Assembly: GCF_004799285.1 (NCBI RefSeq)
Contig: NZ_SSND01000002.1
Span: forward strand, 434,001-498,000
DNA: 64,000 nucleotides
Reading direction: 5' to 3'
Source of the DNA: Aliigemmobacter aestuarii
GTDB taxonomy: Bacteria; Pseudomonadota; Alphaproteobacteria; Rhodobacterales; Rhodobacteraceae
The position numbers were made by a program, and so were the translations under genes. Under the pieces are notes generated by a model. The model worked only from the letters and a program-made list of their open reading frames with translations, did not search any database and was not told where the DNA came from. Of this stretch, positions 38,726 through 46,868 are shown piece after piece (within the stretch, counting starts at the first letter, position 1; every line of letters starts with the position of its first letter).

Positions 38726-39960
38726 CGCCGGCCCTCCGCTTCGGCCAGCATCTCGGCATAAAGCGCCAGAAGCCGGTCGCCCCAGTCGCCGGGCGCAAGC
38801 GAAATGCGCGCAGCCGTGCGCGGGCCGTGGGCGGCCATTGACCTGATCCTGGCGTCATCCCGCGCAAGGTCCGCCAGAAGCGTGGCCAGCGCCGCCGCAT
38901 CGCCCGCCGGGAAAACCGCCCCCGCCCCCCCGGCCGTGATGTCGCGGGCCAGAAGCATGCCATCCGACAGGATCACCGGAACGCCGGTGAGCAGCGCCTC
39001 GACCGGGGCCAGACCATAGGGCTCGGGGCCAAGGGTGGGCGCCACCAGCGCGCGCGCCCCCATCAGCCGCCGCGCCAGCCCGGCGCGGTCGGCCCAGCCG
39101 TCGAACAGGTGTTCGGGATAGGCGTCCTGCAACCGGGCGCGGTCCTGCCCCTCGCCGACAAAACGCAGGCGCACCCCGGCGCGACGCGCGGCATCGGCCA
39201 GAAGAAAGACACCCTTGTAGGCGTGGATATCGCCGACATAGAGAAATTCGTCACAGGACCCCGGATCGGGCGCCAGTTCGGCGGGCCGGTCGGCGGGGTT
39301 GGGGATCACCACCGCCCGGACCCCGGCCATCCGGTCGCGCCAGAGGCGGGCGCCCATGCCCTCGTGGATCAGGGCCACCCGGCCATCGCGGAACAGGGGC
39401 GCCGCGCCCCGGTCCTGCAACGCCTGCCGCGCCACGCGCCACAGCTTTTGCGCGCGGCTGCGCTTGTCGCAGTTTCGCGCAAGGCAGGCCATCGACAGCG
39501 GGCGGCGCGTGCAGGTCGCCGCGGCGCGGTAGTCGAAGAACGCCCCGTTCGGACAGGCCAGAAAATAGTCATGCGCGTGCAGCACCACCCGGTGACGGAC
39601 CGCCCCCAACGGGGCAAGAACCGAAGGCGAAAGCGTCTGCTGGATGCCGTGGACATGATAGATCGTGTCCGGCCGGTCGTTCGCCGCGATCCAGTCCCGC
39701 AGGGCGGAATGGGCGGCACGGTTCCACAGCCCGCCCAATGCCGCCGCGACGCGCCCCTGTTCCAGCAGCCGCCGCGCCCCCAGTGCGACCAGTTCGGCAC
39801 CTGCCGGTTCATCGCCGCCCTCGTCCCCGGCAAAGACGGTGACGGGCAACCCGCGCCCTGCCATCAGCCCGGCATGCAGCATCGCCAGTTTCGACGCACC
39901 GCCCCGGGCGCGGCCGAAGTCTGTCAGGATCACCAGCCGTCCGGGGTGCCGCACCATCAT
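38722..39960 (-). CDS. Glycosyltransferase family 4
   Basis: A 412-residue GT-B glycosyltransferase. The N-terminal domain opens VILTDFGRARGGASKLA and includes HVHGIQQTLSPSVL and LHAHDYFLACPNG. The C-terminal donor domain includes FLYVGDIHAYKGVFLLA and the E-x7-E-type segment PEPYGLAPVEALLTGVPVI. It should add a sugar to a lipid- or peptide-linked acceptor in the cytoplasm. The start at 39960 overlaps the GT2 stop (ATGA, 39957-39960). Donor and acceptor are unknown. Confidence 0.88.
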   Translation of the reverse strand: MMVRHPGRLVILTDFGRARGGASKLAMLHAGLMAGRGLPVTVFAGDEGGDEPAGAELVALGARRLLEQGRVAAALGGLWNRAAHSALRDWIAANDRPDTIYHVHGIQQTLSPSVLAPLGAVRHRVVLHAHDYFLACPNGAFFDYRAAATCTRRPLSMACLARNCDKRSRAQKLWRVARQALQDRGAAPLFRDGRVALIHEGMGARLWRDRMAGVRAVVIPNPADRPAELAPDPGSCDEFLYVGDIHAYKGVFLLADAARRAGVRLRFVGEGQDRARLQDAYPEHLFDGWADRAGLARRLMGARALVAPTLGPEPYGLAPVEALLTGVPVILSDGMLLARDITAGGAGAVFPAGDAAALATLLADLARDDARIRSMAAHGPRTAARISLAPGDWGDRLLALYAEMLAEAEGRR

Positions 39961-40835
39961 TCCAGCTCCGCCGCGCGTTGGGGATGCAGCCTGCCGCGCA
40001 GAAGATCGGCGAAGGCCCGCAGGTTGCCGCGCAGCCTTCCGCGCCGGTCGACCTCGGGTTCGGGCCAGAGCGCGCGGGCCAGGTTGCGCACGAGATTGCG
40101 CAACAGGATCGCCGCAGCCCGCGACGCACGCATCGTGCCCTTCGACATCAGGTAGATCGGGTTTGCCACCTGCGAATAGCCCAGCCGCAGCCCGCTGACC
40201 CGCCCGGTCTTGGTGCCCATGTGCACACCGCGCAGCGCATCGGACCTGACCAGCGCACCATGCGGGGCCAGCGCGCGCGAGAAGTCCACATCTTCAAGCC
40301 AGCCGTAAAGCGGCAACGCCACGTCAAAGCGCAGGCCGGTTTCCACCACCGGCCGCCCCCGCACCGCCATGTTGCAGCCATAGCCGTTGTAGACCGGCAC
40401 CAGACGCGGATCCCCGACCGGCGGCAGCGCGGCCACCGTTGCGACCGCTTCGTCCAGCGGGATGCCCGGGCCGATGATCCCGTCCTTCAGGACCGTTCCT
40501 GTGGCCAGAACCACATCCGACCGGGAGGTGAACAGCGCCTCGAGCGCGGCCAGATAATCCGGCGCCATCAGGAAATCGTCATCGAGAAACAGCAGAACGT
40601 CATCCGGCACGATCAGATCCAGCGCGCGGTTACGCTGGCGGGTCAGGCCCAGGTCTGACCGTTCCAGACGGGCCGGGAAGGGCAGCGACCGAAGGTCGGC
40701 CGCGTCCACGTCGCCCTCGCGCGCCGTGACGACGATCAGCAGGTCGGGAAGACGGGTCTGGTCTGCGATGGCGCGGATCGTCGGCCCGACGATGGCACGC
40801 CGCCCTGTCGTGGGGATGGCGACGATCAGGCGCAT
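39957..40835 (-). CDS. Glycosyltransferase family 2
   Basis: A 292-residue GT-A protein. IVAIPTTGRRAIVGPTIRAIADQT opens the nucleotide-binding fold, LLFLDDDFLM holds the metal-binding DXD equivalent and YGWLEDVDFSRAL is the usual acceptor-side ED motif. The ATG at 40835 is chosen because GGGGG lies upstream and the family begins here. It is the first gene of the unit that runs through the C-PCP-TE and PslG-like genes. Confidence 0.85.
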   Translation of the reverse strand: MRLIVAIPTTGRRAIVGPTIRAIADQTRLPDLLIVVTAREGDVDAADLRSLPFPARLERSDLGLTRQRNRALDLIVPDDVLLFLDDDFLMAPDYLAALEALFTSRSDVVLATGTVLKDGIIGPGIPLDEAVATVAALPPVGDPRLVPVYNGYGCNMAVRGRPVVETGLRFDVALPLYGWLEDVDFSRALAPHGALVRSDALRGVHMGTKTGRVSGLRLGYSQVANPIYLMSKGTMRASRAAAILLRNLVRNLARALWPEPEVDRRGRLRGNLRAFADLLRGRLHPQRAAELE

Positions 40836-40964
40836 CGGCGAAAATCCCCCGATGAACCGCCGGTTTCGGCGCAATCCTGCCACCGGGATTCAGCTTTGTT
40901 GACCGGAACAGGCCGTGCACGTAGCAATATCTTTACGGCACCCTCAGGGTTGTGGCATCCAAAG

Positions 40965-41108
40965 ATGGACATGAGCACGCACCGAACCACAACATATTCA
41001 CGTTGCGCGGCTTGGTTGGCCTCGGCATCCGGCAGCACGTTGCGCCGGATCGTGATCGCCGGTTGCGCTCTGTTCTGGGTGCTGGTCATCTATCTGATCG
41101 CGTTCTGA
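40965..41108 (+). CDS. Possible small membrane protein (47 aa)
   Basis: A short frame, MDMSTHRTTTYSRCAAWL, ending in one strongly hydrophobic helix (IVIAGCALFWVLVIYLIAF) that runs to the stop. It lies opposite to its neighbours in a 292-bp gap. No clear ribosome-binding site is seen, though the single clean transmembrane helix is unusual for a chance frame. The gap otherwise should hold the promoter of the leftward glycosyltransferase unit. Confidence 0.3.
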   Translation: MDMSTHRTTTYSRCAAWLASASGSTLRRIVIAGCALFWVLVIYLIAF

Positions 41109-41127
41109 TACCTTTTTCGATCCGTCC

Positions 41128-41832
41128 TCAGACCGACCCTTCCCGGCGCAGCACGGCCCGCACCGTCTGAAGGATGATCTGCAGGTCCAGTTGCAGGCTG
41201 CGGCGGCGCACATAGTCGCAATCCATCGCAACCCGTTCCGGATAGGTGGTGTTGCTGCGCCCGTTGACCTGCCACAGGCCGGTGATCCCCGGCTTGACCG
41301 ACAGGTAATCGGCATAGTGTTCGCCGTAGTGGCGCGCTTCGTCCTCGACGATCGGACGCGGGCCGACGACCGACATCTCGCCGCGCAGCACGTTCCAGAA
41401 TTGCGGAAGCTCATCCAGGCTGGTCTTGCGGAAGAATTCACCGACGCAGGTGATGCGCGGATCGTCCGAAAGCTTCTGGTTCGCCTCCCATTCGGCGCGC
41501 GCCACCGGATCGGTGGCAAGAATGCGCGCCAACTGTTCCGGGGCATCCCGGTACATCGTGCGGAACTTCAGGCAATGGAACGGTTTGCCGTCCTTGCCCA
41601 CGCGCTTGTGGCGAAAGAAGACGGGCCGACCGTCCTCGATGAGGATGACAATCACGATGACAAGAATGAACGGCGCGAGAAACAGCAGCGCCGAGAACGC
41701 GAAGACCTTGTCAAAAACCCACTTTGCGACATCGCCGGACCTGACCGTTCTGGAAACGGCAGTAACCGCTTCTTTCGGACCCGACTTGATACTCGTCTGC
41801 ACCAACCGCTCAAACTGCACATCTGAAGGCAT
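41128..41832 (-). CDS. Polyprenyl-phosphate sugar phosphotransferase (ExoY/WbaP C-terminal type)
   Basis: A 234-residue priming glycosyltransferase. The membrane hairpin is VFAFSALLFLAPFILVIVIVIL, followed by the catalytic region GRPVFFRHKRVGKDGKPFHCLKFRTM, RKTSLDELPQFWNVLRGEMSVVGPRP and KPGITGLWQVNGRS. It transfers a sugar-1-phosphate to undecaprenyl phosphate and starts repeat-unit assembly. The ATG at 41832 (MPSDVQF) with GGGG upstream is preferred to a GTG at 41898. It stands alone, with 232 bp upstream for a promoter. Confidence 0.93.
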   Translation of the reverse strand: MPSDVQFERLVQTSIKSGPKEAVTAVSRTVRSGDVAKWVFDKVFAFSALLFLAPFILVIVIVILIEDGRPVFFRHKRVGKDGKPFHCLKFRTMYRDAPEQLARILATDPVARAEWEANQKLSDDPRITCVGEFFRKTSLDELPQFWNVLRGEMSVVGPRPIVEDEARHYGEHYADYLSVKPGITGLWQVNGRSNTTYPERVAMDCDYVRRRSLQLDLQIILQTVRAVLRREGSV

Positions 41833-42064
41833 GGCAGCTACCCCAGTGCTGTAAACGTCAAGGATGAAAAATTTTGGGAGCGAATCGTAAGGCGTCACCG
41901 CTTATGTATTCAGTTTACTGCAATCATGCGGGGAAGCACGGCTTTTGCCTTGATTTTGCCTCTTTTCACGCTATGCGTGTGCACCTTTTGTCGATTCCGC
42001 CCAGGGCCGAAACGGTGGCTCAACATATGGTAGGAAAAGGGATTTCACCCCCAAGTGCGCAGGA

Positions 42065-43495
42065 TCAGTCGCCCTTCCGGCGATCCAGAATCAGCCGCAG
42101 GAAGCGCCGGTCCACCACCATGAGAGCGCCGGAATAGACCACCAGCGCCACCACCGACGACAGGACAAGCCGCAGTGCGGCGGGCCAGACCTGAAGCGGG
42201 GCAAGCCCGTTGAAACCCCACGCAAGGCCAAGGGCCACCGCCAGCGCCACGGGCATCGCCCAGAGCCGCGCCAGGATCTCGACCCATCGGATGCGGGCGG
42301 CATGGAACTGGACCAGCATCGTGGTCACGAAGATCACCGTCGCCGCCGCGACCTGCGCCCAGGCCGTCGCCTCCAGCCCCCAGTGCGCGGCGATGACCGT
42401 CAACGCGACCCCGATCACGGCATAAGCGGCGACAAGCCAGGGCAGAAGGCCGATCCGCCCGGCCAGCGACAGGATCGCCTCGGTCGCGGCACCCGAGGCA
42501 TACAGCGCGTATGCGATGGCCAGGATCCGCACCACCGGCACGGCGGGTCCCCATTCCGGCCCCAGCACCACAGCGACCAGATCCTCGGCCAAGAGGGCGA
42601 GGACCGCAAACAGCGGCACGGAAACCACCAGAAGCGCGGAAAAGAACCGATTGGCGGTGTCGCGGAAATCCACCTGCGGCCCGGATGAAGCATTGCGCGC
42701 GGCGCGAAACAGGCTCCAGGCCAGAACGCGGGTCGGCTCGCCCAGAACCTCGCTCAGCGCGCCGACCAGCCGTTGCGCGGCGCGGAAATACCCGGCATCG
42801 GCCGCCCCCAGATAGAACCCGATCACCAGCGTCCCCGCGTAAAGCCGCAGGTTCAGCAACAGCCTGACCGCGATGATGCGCGAGGAAAACCGGAACACCT
42901 CAAGGAATTCGGCCAGCGTCATGCGCGGATCGGGCCAGAGCCGCACAAGGACGAAGACCGCCAGCAACCAGACAAGCCCGCCCGCCAATCGCCCGTAGGC
43001 CAAGGCAAGCACACCGTCGCCGTTCAGCAATGCGGCGATGGACACGGCCAGATTGGCAAGCTCTCCAAGGCTCGAGGCGATGGCCGCCGGGACCAGACGA
43101 TCCTGAAGGTTCAGGATGCCCGCATATGTGGCACCAAGGCTCACCACCGGGATCCACAGCGCCAGAACCCACATCAGCCGCAAGGTCGCGTCGTCGTCAT
43201 AGGGCAGGACATGGGCCGCCACGACACCGAGTGCCGCAAAGCCCGTGCCTACGAACAGACAGACAGCCAGAACCTGCCGCAACCTTCGGGTCGTGCCCGC
43301 CCATTGCATCACGAACTCGGGCCAGCCGGCCAGCGAGAATTGCGACAGGATCACCGTCCAGGCCGCGACAACCGCAAAGACCCCGAATTCGGCTGCCGAC
43401 AGAAGCCGCACTGCCACAAGGAAGATGATGAACTGCGACGCCTGCGCCAGCACGCGCGACGCCGCCGTCCACGCCCCCGCCCGCAACACGCTCAT
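42065..43495 (-). CDS. Polysaccharide repeat-unit flippase (Wzx-like)
   Basis: A 476-residue integral membrane protein with many hydrophobic segments and the MOP-family opening MSVLRAGAWTAASRVLAQASQFIIFLVAVRLLS. It should flip undecaprenyl-linked repeat units to the periplasmic face. The start overlaps the polymerase-like stop by 4 bp (43492-43495), consistent with Wzx and Wzy acting together. Confidence 0.86.
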   Translation of the reverse strand: MSVLRAGAWTAASRVLAQASQFIIFLVAVRLLSAAEFGVFAVVAAWTVILSQFSLAGWPEFVMQWAGTTRRLRQVLAVCLFVGTGFAALGVVAAHVLPYDDDATLRLMWVLALWIPVVSLGATYAGILNLQDRLVPAAIASSLGELANLAVSIAALLNGDGVLALAYGRLAGGLVWLLAVFVLVRLWPDPRMTLAEFLEVFRFSSRIIAVRLLLNLRLYAGTLVIGFYLGAADAGYFRAAQRLVGALSEVLGEPTRVLAWSLFRAARNASSGPQVDFRDTANRFFSALLVVSVPLFAVLALLAEDLVAVVLGPEWGPAVPVVRILAIAYALYASGAATEAILSLAGRIGLLPWLVAAYAVIGVALTVIAAHWGLEATAWAQVAAATVIFVTTMLVQFHAARIRWVEILARLWAMPVALAVALGLAWGFNGLAPLQVWPAALRLVLSSVVALVVYSGALMVVDRRFLRLILDRRKGD

Positions 43496-44892
43496 GCCGG
43501 GTGCACCCTCGCATGGGCAGGGGCCGCCTGCATCGCCCGCGCCCGCTGGCGCGCGGCCGCCGACATGGCCGTGACCGCCATCAGGAACAGCGTGGGATTG
43601 GGGGTCGTGGCCGAAAGCATCAACGCCGCCAGAAGCGTCAGCGCGGTGGCGCGCGCCGCGTGAAACGCCCTCCGGTCATGCGGGTCGGTGATCCGCCGCC
43701 CGCCGCTGATCGCCAGAAGGAAGAAGATCGCGAAGGACAGCGTGCCGGGCAGGCCCACGCTTCCCATCAGCACCGCCGCCAGCCCGTTGGCGCGCAGCGA
43801 ACCCGCCCCCGCCCCCAGACCGCCGGTTTCCGCGAAGGCCTGGAACCCGGCCCTGGCCCAGGCGCTGCGTTCAATTCCGGATTCGCTGCTTGCCTTGGAA
43901 AAGATCAGCCAGTCCAACACGTTGCTTGCGGATTTCGTCACGCCCGGCAGCAGGAACAGCAGGCAGATCGCGGCAAGGCAAAGCGACACCACGATGACAA
44001 ATCCATGTGCGAACCCCCGGCTCATGCCGCGGCCCAGATAGACGGGCATATGCGCCAGGATCACCACACCCGCCACCGCAACCGCGACGAAGCCCGAGGA
44101 GGACAGCGACGTCAGGGCGCAAAGCAGGTTGCCAAGCGCCAGCCCCCCGTGCGCCCCCCGGCGATGGATCAGGAAGGCCATGGTGAAATAGGCGAAGAAC
44201 GCGGCCGAGGTCGCACCGAAGGCCGAGGCTTCGGAAAACCCGCCGATCACGCGCGGAAAGCCGTTGAAGCTGTGTTGGTTCAGCAGGCTGTAATCGGCCG
44301 TGCGGATCACCGAAAGGAGCGTGTCCAAGGCCATCAGGTCGAGCACGCCCAGAAGGATGTTGATCCCTGCCGCAATCGCCAGGCCGCGTTCGCCCAGTGC
44401 GGGCGACCGGCGAAAGAACACCGCCGCCGCCGCAACGAAGAAGCCGAAGGACAGCAGGATATATCCCGCCTGCGCGACATTCGACATTCCAGGCGCAAGG
44501 GGTTGCATCGTCGACTGGAAAAAGATGCTGACAGCGATCCCGGTCGCCGAGACGTTCATCGGAAAGACCAGGAATTGACCTGCGAAAAGGCGCACAAGGA
44601 TCGTGGCCGAGATCAGCGCATAGACAGCATAAAAGCCAAGAAACGCATTCGTGGCCGTCAGCACGCCACGTTCGACATGTGCACCCGCACGCACCCAGGC
44701 AAGGATCAGCGCCGCCATCGTCAGCGAGGCCAGCAGGTCGGTGACAAGCAGCGACAGCCCGGCCACCTTCACCGCGGCGAACATGCCGAAGGGCAATGTG
44801 GCGATGGCCACGACAACGCCGTTGTCGGGGCTGCGGATCACCCGTGCGATCCAGATCAGAAGAAAGACTGCCGATGCGGGGAAAAAGGCCAT
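43492..44892 (-). CDS. O-antigen/exopolysaccharide polymerase-like membrane protein (Wzy-like)
   Basis: A 466-residue protein with about ten to twelve hydrophobic segments and a longer periplasmic stretch around LIFSKASSESGIERSAWARAGFQAFAETGGLGAG, the pattern of Wzy/O-antigen ligase family proteins. Sequence conservation in this family is weak, so the call rests on topology, this one motif and the neighbouring flippase. An O-antigen ligase is the main alternative. Confidence 0.75.
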   Translation of the reverse strand: MAFFPASAVFLLIWIARVIRSPDNGVVVAIATLPFGMFAAVKVAGLSLLVTDLLASLTMAALILAWVRAGAHVERGVLTATNAFLGFYAVYALISATILVRLFAGQFLVFPMNVSATGIAVSIFFQSTMQPLAPGMSNVAQAGYILLSFGFFVAAAAVFFRRSPALGERGLAIAAGINILLGVLDLMALDTLLSVIRTADYSLLNQHSFNGFPRVIGGFSEASAFGATSAAFFAYFTMAFLIHRRGAHGGLALGNLLCALTSLSSSGFVAVAVAGVVILAHMPVYLGRGMSRGFAHGFVIVVSLCLAAICLLFLLPGVTKSASNVLDWLIFSKASSESGIERSAWARAGFQAFAETGGLGAGAGSLRANGLAAVLMGSVGLPGTLSFAIFFLLAISGGRRITDPHDRRAFHAARATALTLLAALMLSATTPNPTLFLMAVTAMSAAARQRARAMQAAPAHARVHPA

Positions 44893-44989
44893 CAGCGTCC
44901 TCGCTCTGCGAATGTACTGCGGCCGGCGGCGTTGGCAGGGCCGATCCTTCGTTCCTTCGGACGGGTGTCAGGGGTTCGGGCCAGTATCG

Positions 44990-45691
44990 TCATGGCAGGT
45001 CACGCCTTTGCAGCCGTATCGCGCGCCCGCCACTGCGCAGGGCGATGGCCCCCTCGAACCCCGGCGCCGGGTCAAGCCCGATCATCACCCAGGCCGCGGC
45101 ATCGTCATCGGCGATTCTGACGACGCGGGGCGGGTCGTTCGCCGCCAGCGTGACGTCAAACCCCTTCAGCGGCAGCGACAGCCCGTGCCCGATGGCCTTC
45201 ACCATCGCCTCTTTCCGGGTCCAGCAGCGAAAGAAGCCCCGCGCCCAGTCCTGCCCCGTCAGGGTGCCCAGCACCGCATTCTCGGCAGCCGAGAAATGGT
45301 GCAGGGCCACCGCCGGTTCCACCGGCCGGATACGTTCGATGTCGATCCCCGGCTGAAGCCCGGTGCAGACCGCAAGCGCCGCCATCCCGCCGGAATGGGA
45401 AAGGTTGAACAGCGGCATCCCCGCGCCGCGCAGAGCCGGGCGGCCATGACTGCCGTAGTCGAAGACCAGCGCCTCTGGCGCCTGTCCGACCACAGCGCCC
45501 AGAACCTCGCGCAGTTGCCCGCGCCCGGCGATGAAGGCGTCGCGGTGTTCGGCCCGAAGGAACCGCGCGGCGCGGGTCGCCTCGTCGGCGGACAAAAGAT
45601 CGTGCCAGCGCGCGATCCGTTCAGGCGTGGCCTGAAGCGACCATTGCCACAGATCGACCGTCACGGGTGCATCTGCCGGGGGCGTCTCCAT
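44990..45691 (-). CDS. 4'-phosphopantetheinyl transferase (Sfp type)
   Basis: A 233-residue Sfp-type transferase. It shows FNLSHSGGMAALAV, the metal-binding GIDIERIRP and FFRCWTRKEAMVKAIGHGLSLPL. These proteins move phosphopantetheine from CoA to the carrier-domain serines. This window contains four such sites (Ser592, Ser1655 and Ser3320 of the megasynthase and Ser501 of the C-PCP-TE protein), so this is the obvious activating enzyme. Its position within the polysaccharide operon ties the two gene sets together. Confidence 0.93.
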   Translation of the reverse strand: METPPADAPVTVDLWQWSLQATPERIARWHDLLSADEATRAARFLRAEHRDAFIAGRGQLREVLGAVVGQAPEALVFDYGSHGRPALRGAGMPLFNLSHSGGMAALAVCTGLQPGIDIERIRPVEPAVALHHFSAAENAVLGTLTGQDWARGFFRCWTRKEAMVKAIGHGLSLPLKGFDVTLAANDPPRVVRIADDDAAAWVMIGLDPAPGFEGAIALRSGGRAIRLQRRDLP

Positions 45692-45692
45692 C

Positions 45693-46868
45693 TCAGGTCA
45701 CGCCGATGCTGCCGGTGTGGCGTGCGGCCTGCCGCCTTGCCAGTTCCTCGGCCGCGCGTTCGACGGCAGCGGCGAAATCCCGGCGGAACCTGTCGGGGCC
45801 GAAGCGCTGCGCCTGCCGCGCGATCGCCTGAGGGTCGAACACGCCCTCGCCCGCTTCGAACCGTTCCACCGCAGCGCGGATCGCCGCAGCGGACTGTTCG
45901 GGAAAGAAAAGCCCCGTGCGCCCGTCGATCACACTGTCCAGAACACCGCCGCGACCATAGGCCAGAACCGGCGTGCCGCAGGCCATCGCCTCAAGCGGGA
46001 CGATCCCGAAATCCTCTTCGGCCGGAAAGATCAGCGCCTTTGCCCGCTGGTACAGGCCCGGCAGGTCTTCGGCCCGCGCCCGCCCCAGCAGCGTGACATT
46101 CGGCGGAAGATCGCGTTCCAGCGCCTTGCGTTCGGCCCCCTCGCCCACCACCAGAAGCCGGTGCGGCAGGCCTCGGAACGCCTGGATTACCAGATCGGCG
46201 CGCTTGTAGCGCACCAGTTGCGACACGAACAGGTAATGGTCGCGCGGCCCGCCCGGATCGGGCAGGCGGTAGGCGCCCAGATCGACCGGAGGGTGCACCA
46301 CATCGGCATCGCGATTGTAAAGCCGGTGGATGCGGTCGGCGATGAAACGCGAATTGGCGACGAAGCGATCCACCCGCGCGGCGGTTGTCACATCCCAGGC
46401 CCGCAGGCGGTGCGCGGTGCGCGCGAAATAGGCCCGCGCCAGCCCGGACGTCCGTTCGCGATAGATCGGGTAATGGTCCCAGATATAGCGCATCGGCGAA
46501 TGGGCATAGCAGACATGAAGCGACCCCGGAGCACCGATCACCCCCTTGGCCGGGCCGCTTTCCGACGACAGGATCAGATCGAAGTCGCGCAGGTCCAGTT
46601 CTTCCAGCGCGCGGGGCATCAGGCCCAGGTATTTCTGGTAATGCCTTTTCGCGCCCGGCAGACGGCCGACGAAGGTTTCGGTGATCGGATGGGCAAGGAT
46701 GCCGGGCGACATCCGTTCGCGGTCCACGACATGGGTGAAGATCTCGGCCTGCGGATAGATCCGCAGCATTTCCTCCAGCACCTTTTCCCCGCCGCGCATC
46801 GACACGAGCCAGTAATGCACGATGGCGACGCGTGGTTCGGTGCGGCCCGGCCTAGTAGGAATAGCCAT
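45693..46868 (-). CDS. Glycosyltransferase family 4
   Basis: A 391-residue GT-B enzyme. It opens RVAIVHYWLVSMRGGEKVLEEMLRI-like text and has VCYAHSPMRYIWDHY and the donor site FPAEEDFGIVPLEAMACGTPVLAYGRGG with the paired Glu. It is related to mannosyl- or fucosyl-type transferases of exopolysaccharide clusters. The ATG at 46868 overlaps the end of the Wzc-like gene by 17 bp. Only 1 bp separates its stop from the phosphopantetheinyl transferase start. Confidence 0.9.
   Translation of the reverse strand: MAIPTRPGRTEPRVAIVHYWLVSMRGGEKVLEEMLRIYPQAEIFTHVVDRERMSPGILAHPITETFVGRLPGAKRHYQKYLGLMPRALEELDLRDFDLILSSESGPAKGVIGAPGSLHVCYAHSPMRYIWDHYPIYRERTSGLARAYFARTAHRLRAWDVTTAARVDRFVANSRFIADRIHRLYNRDADVVHPPVDLGAYRLPDPGGPRDHYLFVSQLVRYKRADLVIQAFRGLPHRLLVVGEGAERKALERDLPPNVTLLGRARAEDLPGLYQRAKALIFPAEEDFGIVPLEAMACGTPVLAYGRGGVLDSVIDGRTGLFFPEQSAAAIRAAVERFEAGEGVFDPQAIARQAQRFGPDRFRRDFAAAVERAAEELARRQAARHTGSIGVT

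Noticed and set aside
38541-38963. N-terminal extension of the C-PCP-TE protein
   Set aside because: The extra residues lie in the wrong phase for the glycosyltransferase and are rich in Arg, Gly, Ser and His. The ATG at 38540 overlaps the preceding stop and begins a normal C domain.
43501-45120. Long plus-strand frame (539 codons) opposite the Wzy-like and transferase genes
   Set aside because: The minus strand encodes a multi-helix membrane protein and a phosphopantetheinyl transferase with clear motifs; the plus frame is charged low-complexity sequence.
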